In this document: positions 41,336-51,674 of the stretch, one piece after another | Layout of the letters: each line of letters opens with the position of its first letter | How positions within the stretch are numbered: position 1 is the stretch's first letter | Assembly: GCA_018136815.1 (NCBI GenBank) | Contig: CM030931.1 | Span: forward strand, 4,532,148-4,596,147 | DNA: 64,000 bases | Origin: Isochrysis galbana | Taxonomy: Eukaryota; Haptophyta; Isochrysidales; Isochrysidaceae | Direction: 5' to 3' | Notes under the pieces: model-generated | What the model saw: the letters and a program-made list of their open reading frames with translations, nothing else | Database searches by the model: none | What the model was told of the DNA's origin: nothing | Position numbers and translations under genes: made by a program

Positions 41336-41929
41336 CAGCCCAGCTCTTACTTATGGTTAGAAAGCCCCTGTAGAAGAATTAATTCGCAGCCGATGAAGAA
41401 GATGCGCTATCTGCCTTTCACCTTCAGCGCAAGCGATGACGACATCGTCATTGTCTGAGATTCCCTGAGAAGATTGAAGAGAGGAGAGAATACCTGGTGA
41501 AGATTCCCTTCACCCTCTCTCCGCTCGCTAGCGCTTGATTTTCCACTTCAGCTCCTCGCGCGAGATCACGGAGGGGGGGGGGGGGGGGGGGGGGAGACTC
41601 GAGAGATGGAGAGAGAGAGACATTCTTGAGAAACGGAGGGAGGGAGGCAGAGAGAGGGTCAGAGAGAGAGGGGGGGTGTGCTCCCTGGCGGGCGAAGAGA
41701 GAGGAGGAGAGCATGATATTCATCTCACACACACACATTGTTGCACATGTAAATGCGAGTGTTCGTTGAATCATTCCCTCCAACCTCATCCACCTCTTGT
41801 CCCTCCCTGTTGCCCTGTCTCTTCTCTACTTTCCCTCGTCTCGCGAATCGATCGTCGGGGTCCCATTGCCTCGGCATTCATCCCACCTGTCCCCGACCTC
41901 CGACCGACCTCCCTAAGTGCAGCTCAGGC
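41336..41929. promoter_or_regulatory. Leader of the carbonic anhydrase gene with Pu tract and G-run
   Basis: Contains a G-run near 41571-41594 and a GA-rich tract to about 41705, then a CT-rich stretch (41765-41850) before the start codon. No separate gene is seen. Confidence 0.35.
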
Positions 41930-43864
41930 ATGGTCGCCCATCACGACCCGCAGGGGCTCGACGCGACACCCGCACAGGACGGAACAATGAAGGCGGACCC
42001 GAACAGCATCAACATCCGCGTCGACGAGCACACCGAGGCCCGTGAGCTCTCGATGGCCGCCAAGGTCTCGCACTTGTTTGCGATTGTCGTCAGCGGGGTC
42101 ATCGCACTCTGTGTGGCGGCTGCCTTGGCTGATGGCAGTTCGGTCGTCAAGCTGAAGGAACCATCGCAGCTACCACGCTTAACCGAGCCCGGCCTCATCC
42201 AATATGGCCTCGACTACCGCGCCGACGAGCTACTCGGCCCATCATATGGTGTTGGACTGCACCATGACTCATCTGGCTACACGTGGACCCAGGCTGGAGC
42301 AGGCGGCACCCTCCAAAAATACGTGGACGAGCTCGGTTTGCACCAGGTCATTGCCGCTGTGCCTAGTGTCATCGCTACCGACGGCCTGAAACACCCCGCT
42401 CACTTTCTCTCGTGTCATGAGCTCAAGGCAACCGGTCAGACAGCCATGGCCTTCGGCTTTATTGCTGAGATTGTTGCTGCTATCATGATCATCTTCCACA
42501 GCCTAGCACTCCTCGGCGTTGTCCAGACCATCTTCGGCGGCAGGGTCTCGAAGAGGTTCGCGTCTCTGGTTTGGTTTGTCATTGTTGTAGGCTTCCTCAT
42601 CGTATGTTGCCTTGCGATCGGTGCTATTCAGACGACGTGGACGTGTCACAATCCGTTCATCAAGAGCATCAAACTCGCCGAGCATTTCTACTACAACTGG
42701 GCATTTCCCATCGCATACGTCGGCTATACCTTCGCGCTTCTTATTTTCGTCGTACAGCTCAACTTTACCTCTACCGAGGACGGCAAGAAGGTCTCGCCCG
42801 AGTCCCACAAGAACGGCATTGCTAAGACCGTGGGTGGGGTGCTCGCGGGGATCGTCTTTGCGATTATTGCCTCGCTCATCGTGGCTGCGGCTAATAACTC
42901 GTTCGTGGAGGCCTCCGACCCCGACCCAACAGTGAATCCGTGCGAGGGTCAGAAGCCCATCCATGCCGGCCCGGGCGACACCTACTTTGTCAACGTCCCA
43001 TGCATGAAGGATGGCATTGTCGCTGTCCTTGAGCAAGCTGGTGCGAACGTCACTCGCGGCTACGTTGGTGGACTCGATGCTGGCGAGTGGCGCGTCCCAA
43101 TCACGGAGCCCTTCAACGAAACGGATCTATGCCCAGTTAACGTCCACTGGCACGTTGGCGCTGAGCACCTCTCGGTCGGCGAGTTCGATGAACACGGCAC
43201 CGGCCCTATGGCTGAGGATGGTGTGCACCTTCCGGATGGCTATTGCCACGAAGAGGATGGCCGACGCCAACTCGCTGGCGAGTGCACACGCATGGGCTTC
43301 AGGTGCCATCACTACGACGTTGCGGACCCGAAATTCACAAAGCCTTACGAGTGGCAGCACTGCACTGACATGAAGGTCGGCGAAACATACGAGGTGCATT
43401 GGCCGCACTCCGCGGCCGGCGCTTGTGGCACTCAGTGGCAGTATCAGACGCCCTTCTACGACGGCGTCTTCTGCCGTGACGGCATCGTCAATATTCTCAC
43501 CCCACTTAACACCTACAAAAAGATTGGAGTCCAATCGCAGATCTTCACCGTTGTGAACGACGAGGCCTATTTCCACAACCTGTTCGGCGGCATGATCGTC
43601 GAGGGCGACTATGGTGCGGACATCGCCATGTACACAGGTTCGACTACTGGCACATCGCGCGATAATGACTTGTGCTCGCGTTATGCTCCCATCACATGGC
43701 AGGTGGACCGCAAGTGCCACTTAATCTCCGCGTCGAGCTTCGATAAGATGTGCGAGCGCATGAAGGCTCAGTCCGATGACATGACTGGCGACATCGTTCC
43801 GCACGGCTCGCGAGAGCTCGTGGCCGACAACCTTGTCGCGAACAACCAACAAAATCGCGCTTGA
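41930..43864 (+). CDS. Membrane-anchored delta-class carbonic anhydrase
   Basis: Interconverts CO2 and bicarbonate. The 644-residue product has two parts. Residues 1-325 hold five hydrophobic helices (about 47-68, 172-197, 211-234, 258-279, 301-322), the first separated from the rest by a 100-residue loop. Residues about 335-640 are a delta carbonic anhydrase: the Zn-site motif CPVNVHWHVGAEHLSVGEFD (about 401-420) and further conserved Cys- and His-rich blocks (EDGVHLPDGYCHEEDGRR, YEVHWPHSAAG, VVNDEAYFHNLF). With five helices the catalytic domain would face the side opposite a cytosolic N terminus, such as the cell surface or a vacuole/plastid lumen, which suits CO2 supply for photosynthesis. 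I chose the ATG at 41930 (MVAHHDPQG) because upstream codons lie in the CT-rich leader. Single exon. Family is firm; topology is inferred. Confidence 0.92.
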   Translation: MVAHHDPQGLDATPAQDGTMKADPNSINIRVDEHTEARELSMAAKVSHLFAIVVSGVIALCVAAALADGSSVVKLKEPSQLPRLTEPGLIQYGLDYRADELLGPSYGVGLHHDSSGYTWTQAGAGGTLQKYVDELGLHQVIAAVPSVIATDGLKHPAHFLSCHELKATGQTAMAFGFIAEIVAAIMIIFHSLALLGVVQTIFGGRVSKRFASLVWFVIVVGFLIVCCLAIGAIQTTWTCHNPFIKSIKLAEHFYYNWAFPIAYVGYTFALLIFVVQLNFTSTEDGKKVSPESHKNGIAKTVGGVLAGIVFAIIASLIVAAANNSFVEASDPDPTVNPCEGQKPIHAGPGDTYFVNVPCMKDGIVAVLEQAGANVTRGYVGGLDAGEWRVPITEPFNETDLCPVNVHWHVGAEHLSVGEFDEHGTGPMAEDGVHLPDGYCHEEDGRRQLAGECTRMGFRCHHYDVADPKFTKPYEWQHCTDMKVGETYEVHWPHSAAGACGTQWQYQTPFYDGVFCRDGIVNILTPLNTYKKIGVQSQIFTVVNDEAYFHNLFGGMIVEGDYGADIAMYTGSTTGTSRDNDLCSRYAPITWQVDRKCHLISASSFDKMCERMKAQSDDMTGDIVPHGSRELVADNLVANNQQNRA

Positions 43865-44516
43865 GCGCGTCTCGCGAGACTCAAATGAGGACCAACGCCG
43901 CGTCAAGGCTAGTCTAAGGTGGTCCTTATTCTGCCCAGCAGAGCACGACAGCACTCAAAGGCAAGATGATCTTGCGCCGGCAGCGAGCTTCATCACTTGA
44001 CGAGTTTCTTAAAACTTTCTCCCCGTCTACCGGCATGCAAGAGGCCGTGGATGGAGCACCCCCATCATTTTCTGCGGGATGCATCGGATTGTTTCGCCAA
44101 CTACCGACGACGCTATTGCATCCATACTGCGCCTGCTGATATCGAGTCCTGTGCGACGGCTGTGGTTGATGGGCCGAGCTAGGTTTTTCGCACGTTTTTC
44201 CAATACATACTGGCGATTTTCTCCTTTTGTTCAATATTGAGCGCTTTCATTCGGTGGCCACTCTCATGGTGGCGCCGTCAGCTTTCATTTCATTTTTGCT
44301 CGCTCTCTGGGTAGACTAGTCGTCTTTGTTCGAAGTCGGAGGTCTAGGCTTCCATGGGGCTAACTCCGTTATACTTTCTACTGTGGCGATTTTGAGCCTG
44401 GTGAACTGGTGAAGTAGATATACGTTGTCCCCGAGGCGACTAATTAGCCTCGGGAGAAATCTCGTATGAGATCCATAAGAAAGTTCTTGAAGGTTCTGGC
44501 TACTACGACTAGCAAT
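43865..44516. other. Intergenic; possible old LINE fragment at right
   Basis: Nothing recognised to 44300. On the minus strand 44316-44510 reads FLPRLISRLGDNVYLLHQFT and ITELAPWKPR, which could be LINE-derived, but I cannot place it in the copies present here. Confidence 0.3.
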
Positions 44517-44938
44517 CCAACTAAGTTTATACTTAGACGCAATGGAGCGCGCCGCCGCGACTCCGCGACTCCCCTCTCCTTCGGGCCCCCCGCCGAGGGC
44601 GCCCCCCCAGTGCCCATGGAGCAGCCGCTGTCGAAGCGGCCGCGTCCGCCCACCGAGGCCGAGCAGGTGCGTGCGACTCCGGTCGCGCCACACGGCCCGT
44701 GGCCCCGGCCACACCACCCATGGCAGCCATGCTGGCCTCCCCCATGGGGGGCAGCAGGCTGCTGGCAGCACCCCATTAATGCCATGCTCAAACAGCCAGC
44801 CCCTCCCTTCCATTGGGCATGCCTTATGGCAGAGGCCCCTCTCGCCCTGGCAAGGGCCGCGCTGCTCCGGCAGCGCGGCCCGAGGCCGGGTGGCCCCTAT
44901 GGGCACAACAGCACAACATCCACCTCACTGCAACGTAC
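44517..44938 (+). mobile_element. Hairpin-headed LINE 5' unit, first of two in tandem
   Basis: Starts AACTAAGTTTATACTTAGAC (hairpin 44521-44536), followed by ATGGAGCGCGCC. The first 380 bases match the 5' end of the minus-strand LINE at 18899-18500 closely, including GAGCAGCCGCTG, CGGCCGCGTCCGCCC and GGTGGCCCCTATGGGCACAAC. It then stops and a second unit starts. The reading frame from the ATG encodes the Pro-rich ORF1 N terminus only. Confidence 0.75.
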
Positions 44939-45372
44939 AACAACTAAGTTTATACTTGGTCGCCATGGAGCGCGCCGGCGCTCCCCTCCTCTCCTTCGGG
45001 CCCCCCGCCGCGGGCGCCCAGCCAGTGCCCATGGAGCAGTCGCAGGCGAAGCGACCGCGTCCCCCGGAAGAGGCCGAGCAGGTGAGCGCGACTCCCATCG
45101 CGCCACACGGCCCGTGGCCCCGGCCACACCACCTACAGCAGCCATGCTGGCCCCCCCCATGGAGGGCAGCAGACTGCAGACCACACCAGACACCCACCAG
45201 ACCGGAAGCCAGACAAATCCATTGGGCATGCCTCATGGCAGAGGCCTCTCCCACCCTGGTGACGGTCGCGCCGCCACGGCGGCGCGGCCCGAGACCGGGT
45301 GGCCCTTATGGGCACAAAACACATGCAACAGCAGAGAGGCTGCAACCTCAGGTTTGGTTGTTTTTTTTACAA
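44939..45372 (+). mobile_element. Hairpin-headed LINE 5' unit, second of two in tandem
   Basis: Starts CAACTAAGTTTATACTTGG (hairpin 44943-44958) and ATGGAGCGCGCC. It is about 85 percent like the first unit by eye and ends after GGTGGCCCTTATGGGCACA with the tail CAACCTCAGGTTTGGTTG plus T's, also found inverted at 23115-23150. The tail suggests a short retroposon made of the LINE 5' region joined to another 3' end. Confidence 0.7.
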
Positions 45373-45445
45373 ATGCCCCGTGAATAGGATATAAAAAAAT
45401 TCAGGACCCCCCCCCTTCTGTACCCCCCCCGGTCCAATTTCAAAC

Positions 45446-45623
45446 AATAAAGAAGTCATCTTTGTGTGTATCCGCTATTTCTAGGCCGGTTCGCACAAAT
45501 TTCTATATCAACATCACCTTCGAAATCAGTGATTTAGCCCTAGTAATGCTTCACGCAATGCTTCCCGCCTAGAAATAGCGTAGATAATATTACAATTATA
45601 AACATAAAGATGACTTCTTTATT
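45446..45623. mobile_element. AT-rich MITE with inverted ends
   Basis: AATAAAGAAGTCATCTTTG at the left pairs with CATAAAGATGACTTCTTTATT at the right; inside, CGCTATTTCTAGGC pairs with GCCTAGAAATAGCG. At 178 bp it has no coding capacity. The TA content contrasts strongly with the GC-rich surroundings. Confidence 0.65.
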
Positions 45624-45779
45624 TTTCGAAATTAATCCGCGCGGCCGACTCCCTCGTCCCGTGACAAGCAGCGACCCGTCTGCAACAATTGGACCCATAG
45701 GTGTTTGAATATAGGGACATATTTTGGGGGGGGTAAATTGTATAAGGTGTAGAAAAAGGCAATGCAGGGGGCTAAAAAA

Positions 45780-46060
45780 AGGGAACCTCAAGTTGCATCC
45801 TCTAGATACGCATCACAACAGACCACACCAACACCCCCAGCCTGACCACAGCACACAGGAGACCCTCCCAGGGGGCGGTCTAGAGCGAATGTACATCGCC
45901 ACATCACCGATGCACGAGCCTACGACACTGGCAATGACACCCGACACGCCACTCCTCGCGCAGGAGCCCCAGTCGGATGAAGAACAAGAAATCCAAGACA
46001 CAGACGCAAATCTAGAACTCTCCTTCCACCAAGAGGGCGACTACACCTTTCAGGACGTGC
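45780..46060 (+). mobile_element. LINE ORF1 fragment
   Basis: Frame 45724-46230 reads SDEEQEIQDTDANLELSFHQ, then EGDYTFQDV, which lines up with SDIENDITDSDASFELSFHQ and AGDIILQDT in ORF1 of the LINE at 17125-18870. Sequence on either side diverges, so only this middle piece is LINE-derived. Confidence 0.65.
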
Positions 46061-46339
46061 GGAGCGCCGGCGCTTCTCCGATCCTTGCTCGCGATGCGCC
46101 GCGGAAGCACCCGCGCGCGGGCGCCATGTCCCCCCACTGCAGGTCGCACCCGGATGGGACAACAGGTACAAGGTCAACAGGTTTCGGGGGCCTCTTCCTA
46201 TTAAGAGGACCTCTTAACAGGTCGCAATAGGTCCGTAACAGGTCAAAATAAAACTCATTTTACTAATATTATAGATGTATCAGTATGTGATGTACATTAT
46301 GAATATGATTGGCTTCTGACTTCTGAGCTAAGTTACTAG

Positions 46340-46462
46340 GGAGAGGAAGGGATCTGGGATGATTTGGGCGTGGCTACGATAGCGGTACCTAATAGGCGAT
46401 TTCGTTAGTGAGTACCGTGAGTACGTGGACCCGTATAGCTAGCGTGAGTAGCCCGAATCTTC
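46340..46462 (+). mobile_element. LINE-type 3' tail split by a later insertion
   Basis: GGGCGTGGCTACGATAGCGG, then TAGCTAGCGTGAGTAGCCCG and AATCTTC match the 3' end of the LINE at 8014-11850. The tail continues on the far side of the retroposon, at 47232, as GTAGCCCGAATCTTCAGTTG. Confidence 0.6.
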
Positions 46463-47231
46463 TTAAAAACCTTTTAATATTCTTACTTACCGCACTCGCG
46501 GCGAATGGAACCACTACCACTACCTACTACACGTAGTACGTAGCATACTTTCTACACCCCCACTCCCCCGGCCCTTCTCCCCCCGCCATCAGGCGGCTCC
46601 CCCCGTACACTACTAGGGGGATAGGGGTGAAGGGCTTAGATATGGTCCGGTGCCGGTGGCCCGCGCCTCCCCCCGGTGATCTTTCCCCCCCTTCCTCCTG
46701 TGTCTCCGAGTGGGCGGCCGACTCTGTCCCGACTTATCCTGTAAACAGGAGCGGGACTTACCAATTTTTCGGTGGGCGGAGCTCTCCTTCTCCGCGCTCT
46801 CTCTCCCCTCTCCTGCGGCACGCGCGATGGCGCGCCTGCGGCAGGCCTCCAGCTGCCCTCTGGCGGCCCCTGGAGGCTCCATGGTGGCCAGCTCAGGGGG
46901 CAGAGGAGGCTGGGGTTGGGCCCTGGCCTCCCCTGCCTCTCCCTCGCTGGCGCTCCTGAGCCTCTGGGGCCCCCACGCTGCACCTGTCTGCCTGTCGACC
47001 AGGGGGGGAGGGGGGGTTGGAGCAATGGGCTGGCCACGACTGGCCAGGATGGGCGAATGGGGCGAGCCTGTGGGGAAGGGAGTGGGTCAGTAGGGCAGTC
47101 TCCTCCTGGCAAGCCATCAGGCATGCCATGAGGATGGGTGGTTCCGTGGTTCCTCCCCCATGGCAGGGGAGGAGTGGAGAGAGGGGGGGGCTTGTGCCCC
47201 CCCCATGGGTCAACCAAGTATAACCTTAGTT
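46463..47231 (-). mobile_element. GC-rich hairpin-headed retroposon (short type, copy B) with 15-bp target duplication
   Basis: GTAGCCCGAATCTTC at 46448-46462 recurs at 47232-47246. In minus orientation the element starts with hairpin CTAAGGTTATACTTGG (47214-47229), runs through GC-rich sequence shared with 881-1509, and ends with CGAGTGCGGTAAGTAAGAAT, ATTAAAAGG and T's. The 769 bp hold no credible protein gene. The target is a LINE tail, so this is a nested, younger insertion. It is the best complete copy of the family. Confidence 0.85.
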
Positions 47232-47246
47232 GTAGCCCGAATCTTC

Positions 47247-47591
47247 AGTTGTTTTATTATGGATTATGGAGGATGCAGGATGCCGCCGAGATGCCACACG
47301 CCCAAGCACAAAACATGCGGTCGGCAGGGCAGGCGCCTTCTGCCTGCTCACAACGATTGACATGTGGCACAGGTGCACGTCCTACAATTCTTACACCACT
47401 TACGCGTGAGAACTTCTTTTGCAAACTCGTCTACTAGGCCATTCACAGCCATGGACTGCTTTCCGGGGGTAAGCCAGCCGTCCCACTCGTTCCCGAGTGT
47501 TTTGAGCGTCAAGCACAGAGCCAGACAGCACCGCGGCTCAAGCCAGACGTCGGAGACAGCATCGGAATCCCGACTCGACGTGCAAGGTACG
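47247..47591. other. Intergenic, 3' side of the cyclin gene
   Basis: No gene recognised; probably includes the cyclin 3' UTR. Confidence 0.4.
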
Positions 47592-48833
47592 TTACAAGTC
47601 GACCGGCGGGATGCCTGAGACAGCACCAAACTTCTCCATAGCGTACTTCTTCCGCACGTAATCTGTGCCTATGGCGCTCGTCTGCTTCTGGAGCGCGTTC
47701 ACCTCTCGCGCACAGACGAGCACTTCATCATCGTTTACGCCGACAGCACGTCCATAATCTGAATCCCACGGCTGCCCGGTGCCGTGCAGCGCGAGGTAAG
47801 TGGCAGCGGCTGAGAGAACCGATGGCCGATGTGCCAAGAAGGTCGCATCCGGGAGCGTGAGCTCGAGGAGATAATGAGCCAGCTGCTCGGCATGGGTGCC
47901 GCCAATACGCGCAACCGCGACGAGTCGAAGGAGAAACACGTAGGGTGATGGTGTGGTAAGATGGAAGCCAAGCGTTGAGAGAATCTTTGATTCCATGCTC
48001 AATACCTCCTCCTGTTCGTATGTATTGTCCGAGATGTACACAAAGTCACGGCATTCCGGCGCAAAAATCTCCTCGTACTTTGATGCGATGAACATAGCTG
48101 CAACCCCCACCAGCTGTAGCTTCGAGCGAGTGATCGGCGCGCACTTGGAGAGATAGCGGTCGATGAGATCCACAGAGCCATACAACGTCTCTATGTGTAG
48201 CTTGAACTTGTGGTGCACCTCAATGAGCCAATCGATAAGGATGCCTCGCATACGGTTTGAGATGTTTGGCTGCATCCGGCGAATGTAGTCGGCATCGGGA
48301 CGGTGGCATGACTGAGAAGTGGTAGGGCGGGGCATGGGGTGGGGGCCTGAATCACATGCGCAGAGGTACGCCGCGCCGGGAAGGCGAATGGGATACCTCT
48401 ACCCCTGTGCAGCCTCCGGGACCACTTTGAGCTTCAAGGGTCGCACATCTTTTGGGGGAGGAGGTTGGGGAGGAGAGCGAGGGGCTTGACGCACCTCGGC
48501 TGTAGCGTAGCACTGCTGGATTTCATTCACATACGGCACGACGTACTGCGGATCGCCTGCATTCTCGATATCCGCGTCGAATGGTGACGACGCAGACTGC
48601 GGAGGTGTCTCGGCAGGTGGCTTCGCATTTGCCGACACTCTGCGAAGGCTGGTACGCCTCACGGCTCGGCTCGGCGGCCCACCCCCTTTAGGAGGCCCCC
48701 GCTTGGTAGAGCTACTGCGATTAGAGATGTCCCCTAGCGCGGCAAGCCGCTTGCGCCGCGTCGCAGCAGGCTTCTGCGTCGCTTGCGGCACAGCGAGTGG
48801 TGCAACTGAGGAGCCTGCGCGTGTGGTCACCAT
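47592..48833 (-). CDS. Mitotic cyclin, B type
   Basis: Activates a cyclin-dependent kinase for entry into mitosis. Two exons, 48833-48495 and 48311-47592, join in phase 0 (GTGCGT donor, TTCTCAG acceptor; 183-bp intron), giving 352 residues. The N terminus has a destruction box RKRLAALGDISN (residues 27-38), the APC/C degron. DIENAGDPQYVVPYVNEIQQ leads into the cyclin fold, with MRGILIDWLIEVHHKFKLHI and ETLYGSVDLIDRYLSK of cyclin box 1 and the KLQLVGVAAMFIASKYEEIF block, followed by cyclin box 2 (HYLLELTLPDATFLAHRPSV). The ATG at 48833 is chosen because upstream codons are low complexity. Type B is favoured over A by the short N terminus and overall pattern, but this was judged by eye. Confidence 0.9.
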
Positions 48834-49599
48834 CAGGGAGAGAGAGTCGGGCGGAGTGGGAAGCAGCCTTCGAGGCCTGTCTCTAGCTGTACACACACAC
48901 TCCCCTCTCCCTCTCTCGGCGACCTGCTCCTTCTCCCTCCCTCCTCCCCCTTTCTCTCCCTCTCTCTCTCTCTCTCTCGGTGCCGCACTCCCCTCCCACT
49001 TCTCCCGCGCTCGCTGGCCCGCCCTCCCCTCCCCCGCCCCCCCCCCCCCCCCCCCACTCCTCCCCCCCCCCCCGTTGCCGGTGGACGAGAGCGCGCGCAA
49101 GGCGCGGAGCGCCGGTAAGCAGTAAAGTAAGCAACTAGCCACCACTAGAGCGAGCAACAACAACGTAAGCGTCCTCAGCGCACGCCCCCCCCCCCATGGT
49201 ATAGGCAGAGGCATGCATGGGCATAGGCTTTCGGGGGCCGGGGATAAGAGTACGCGAAAAATCTGAACATTATGACAGCAAGCAAAGGAGGAAGGAGCGA
49301 AGGAGGTCGCGTTCCGTCGACATTAACAGTAAGATTGTAAGTGGTAAGTGGGACAGACGACTGGTTTTTGTTTTTGTTTGGGCCATCGAATGTCCACTCT
49401 GACTTTGACTTTGACTTTGAGTCGCTTTGCAGTTTTGTTATAGACCGCGCCGATTGGCAAACGCCGAAGTTTTGATCTTGAGCACTGAGACTGAGAGCAC
49501 CCCAAATTTTGAGGTCGAGGTCGAGGTCGAGGTCAAGATTTCTACCAAGGCTAGGCCGGTCAAGTCAAGCTCAAGCAATGATTTGTAACTACTAACCTG
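48834..49599. promoter_or_regulatory. Cyclin upstream region, Py tract and microsatellites
   Basis: 48890-49075 is CT-rich on the plus strand, with CTCTCTCTCT and C-runs. At 49398-49420 GACTTT repeats three times, and at 49512-49535 GAGGTC repeats. No gene seen. Confidence 0.4.
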
Positions 49600-50010
49600 G
49601 GGGGGGGGGGCTGCATTTGCATCTAGGACCGTTCTCCAAAGCCCAAGAAGAGACTCCTGGGGGACTTACCTGCCGCCACGAAAAATTATTGCCGAGGAAA
49701 ATGAAGTTGTCGCGGTTTACGGTTTAAGCCCCCCCCCTCGCCCTCGCCCCCCCCTCTACACTCTACACACGACACGCGTTGGGGCTCTAACAGTACAGAA
49801 CCGGCGGACTGGCGGTCGCGCCGCGGGGCCGATATAAGCAGGCTATTTCGGTGCCGTTGTCCGTTGTTTGATGACACGCGAGATTTCCCCGAGATCCGTC
49901 CGCGCTATCGGGCGCCCTTCCGCCCTTCATCTAGTGCCTAGAGCCTAGAGCAGGAGGGACGTCACTCGCAGAGCATCCTGGGCACCCCACAGCGCGTGCC
50001 TCCAACGACA
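49600..50010 (+). repeat. Interspersed repeat R2, copy 1
   Basis: Similar to 52857-53195: GGCTGCATTTGCAT, CACCTGCCGCCACGAAAAA, GGGGCTCTAACAGTA, GGCGGTCGCGCCGCGGGGCC, GAGATCCGTCCGCGCTATCG and GTGCCTAGAGC occur in the same order. The first 100 bases also resemble inverted repeat R1. Confidence 0.65.
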
Positions 50011-50225
50011 ACGTTCTCGGAAACGTCGAGGACCTGATAGCCATCTGCGGCTCGCTCGCGGTCGTACGTCTTATTCCTCAACGCCGCCGTGAACGAGCGC
50101 CTCCTCACGTAGCAAGAGGGCGCACGATCCGAACATTCTTAGAGGAGGAGGCGATGGCGATGATGATGGCCGAGAAGGCTTGTTAGAGATTAGAGACTAG
50201 AGAGGCAAGAGATAAATATAAGTGG

Positions 50226-50345
50226 GGCTGCATTTTTGACCGTGGCGCGATGCCCAGTAAAAAAAACCAATGTGGCCACCTGTCACCACGAAAATCTTCG
50301 CCAAGAAATGGTGCGATTCGACGATTCGACCCCCCTCTCTCATGT
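50226..50345 (-). repeat. Interspersed repeat R1, copy 3 (partial, inverted)
   Basis: GGCTGCATTTTTGACCGTGG, GCGCGATGCCCAGT and GAAATGGTGCGATTCG are the reverse complement of the right part of R1 at 41225-41335. Confidence 0.55.
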
Positions 50346-50449
50346 GCCGCCCCTGTGGGCGCGGGCCGCGAGCTGCTGCACGCCCCCACATGCCTCTTCC
50401 GCCAGCGGTCCAGCCCTTGCTAAGGCGTTGAATTACCCCGCCGGATGGG

Positions 50450-50531
50450 CCGTCAGTACTGATATCTGATATCAGTAGCCTGATGCATCAGTATAAGCTC
50501 CCTGAGGGCTGATGTACTGATATCAGTACAA
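50450..50531. repeat. Cluster of short palindromes around TACTGATATCAGTA
   Basis: ACTGATATCTGATATCAGT, CTGATGCATCAG and TACTGATATCAGTA lie within 80 bases. Similar CTGATA/TCAGTA sequence occurs at 6056-6092. Possibly the end of a palindromic MITE. Confidence 0.4.
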
Positions 50532-50879
50532 GGCTGCTGAGCTATCATTATAGTAGTAAACTAAAAAAAAACGAACCAGCGGCGGGAACGCGGCGCGCGG
50601 GAGCGTGGCCAACGACCAGGCGCGCGCTCGCTCTCTCGCTCTGGCTCTGGCCTCCCACCACCACCCACACCCCTCTCTCTCCTGCTTTCTCTCATTCTCG
50701 CCCCTCGTCTCTCCCCATCTCGCCCCCCCAAGTAAAACCCCGTGAGACAAAGACACCACGAGCGTAAGACAACCCACCAACGACGAGACACCCAAGCCAC
50801 ATCAACAATGAAACGGGCCACCCAGAGGCACAGGAGGAAGGCGAGAACCGACCACTAGGGGACAGTGCACCCCGTCCAA

Positions 50880-51031
50880 CCCGGCCCCCCCCACAACCCG
50901 GGCTCCTAGGTAGAGCACGAGGGGAGTTGCCGCAAGGCGGGAAGTGAGGGAAAGGAAGGGAAATGGGCGTGGCTACAGTAGTTAACCCCATAGCCACGCG
51001 CGAGGCGAGAATATTAAGAGGTTTTTTTTTA
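50880..51031 (+). mobile_element. LINE-type 3' tail fragment
   Basis: GGCTCCTAGGTAGAGCACGA, GGGAGTTGCCGCAAGGCGGG, GGGCGTGGCTACAG and GCGAGAATATTAAGAGG plus T's match 7525-7657 closely. Upstream sequence to about 50540 may belong to the same copy. Confidence 0.7.
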
Positions 51032-51123
51032 CTGCCCAACAATTCCCAGTAACCGGCTAGCCTCCGCACCCGCACCCCAACCCCACATTCTCACAACTCA
51101 CAACGACGCCAACTTAGAACTTA

Positions 51124-51612
51124 CTGTCGCGCATCGTAAGTGTTGAAGATGACACCTAGCAAGTACCCATCAGCACAGAACAGCTCGATGTCAACCACTA
51201 TTCCATAGACCACCTCCCCAACCAAAGTCTCCTCGCTTCTTGAGGGATATGAAGGCTTTGGCTCAAGGCCGAGGACTCGATGGTGCAACAATCATTCTCA
51301 GCTCCAGTTCGCCCGACGCGCCCCTTCACCAGGTCAGCAATACACATGCATATCAGCATGTGGGCTGTAAGCTGCCAAGTATGTGTGGTAGAGACGCCTG
51401 CGCGTCACGGGGTGCATTCCCCAACATGCAAATGCCATCAGAACGAGTCTGGGAAGCTGCAGTTAAGAAACCGATTTAGTAGGACATCACCCTGAAGCCA
51501 GCGTCAGTTGCGAAAGCGATGTATTTGCGCAGAGCATGCTGCGCCACGTAGGATGTCCGCTCGAAAAAGCCGGTCAAAACATATGGAATCAATGGTGCAA
51601 GCAGTGGGAGCT
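51124..51612 (-). CDS. Possible exons of an unidentified gene
   Basis: Three coding-like pieces lie on the minus strand. 51612-51488 reads LPLLAPLIPYVLTGFFERTS then YVAQHALRKYIAFATDAGFR; after a GTGATG donor and CTGCAG acceptor, 51457-51350 reads LPRLVLMAFACWGMHPVTRR then RLYHTYLAAYSPHADMH; a third, about 51240-51124, reads ETLVGEVVYGIVVDIELFCA then DGYLLGVIFNTYDARQ and a stop. Frames are open and look protein-like, but I do not know the family. The first exon abuts the eL38 gene on the same strand, so upstream exons are missing or the pieces are remnants. Confidence 0.35.
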
Positions 51613-51674
51613 GAACCGAGGCTGCGCAGGCATCCCATCATGTAGTAAAAAAGCCACAGATCCCTCCACCCATC

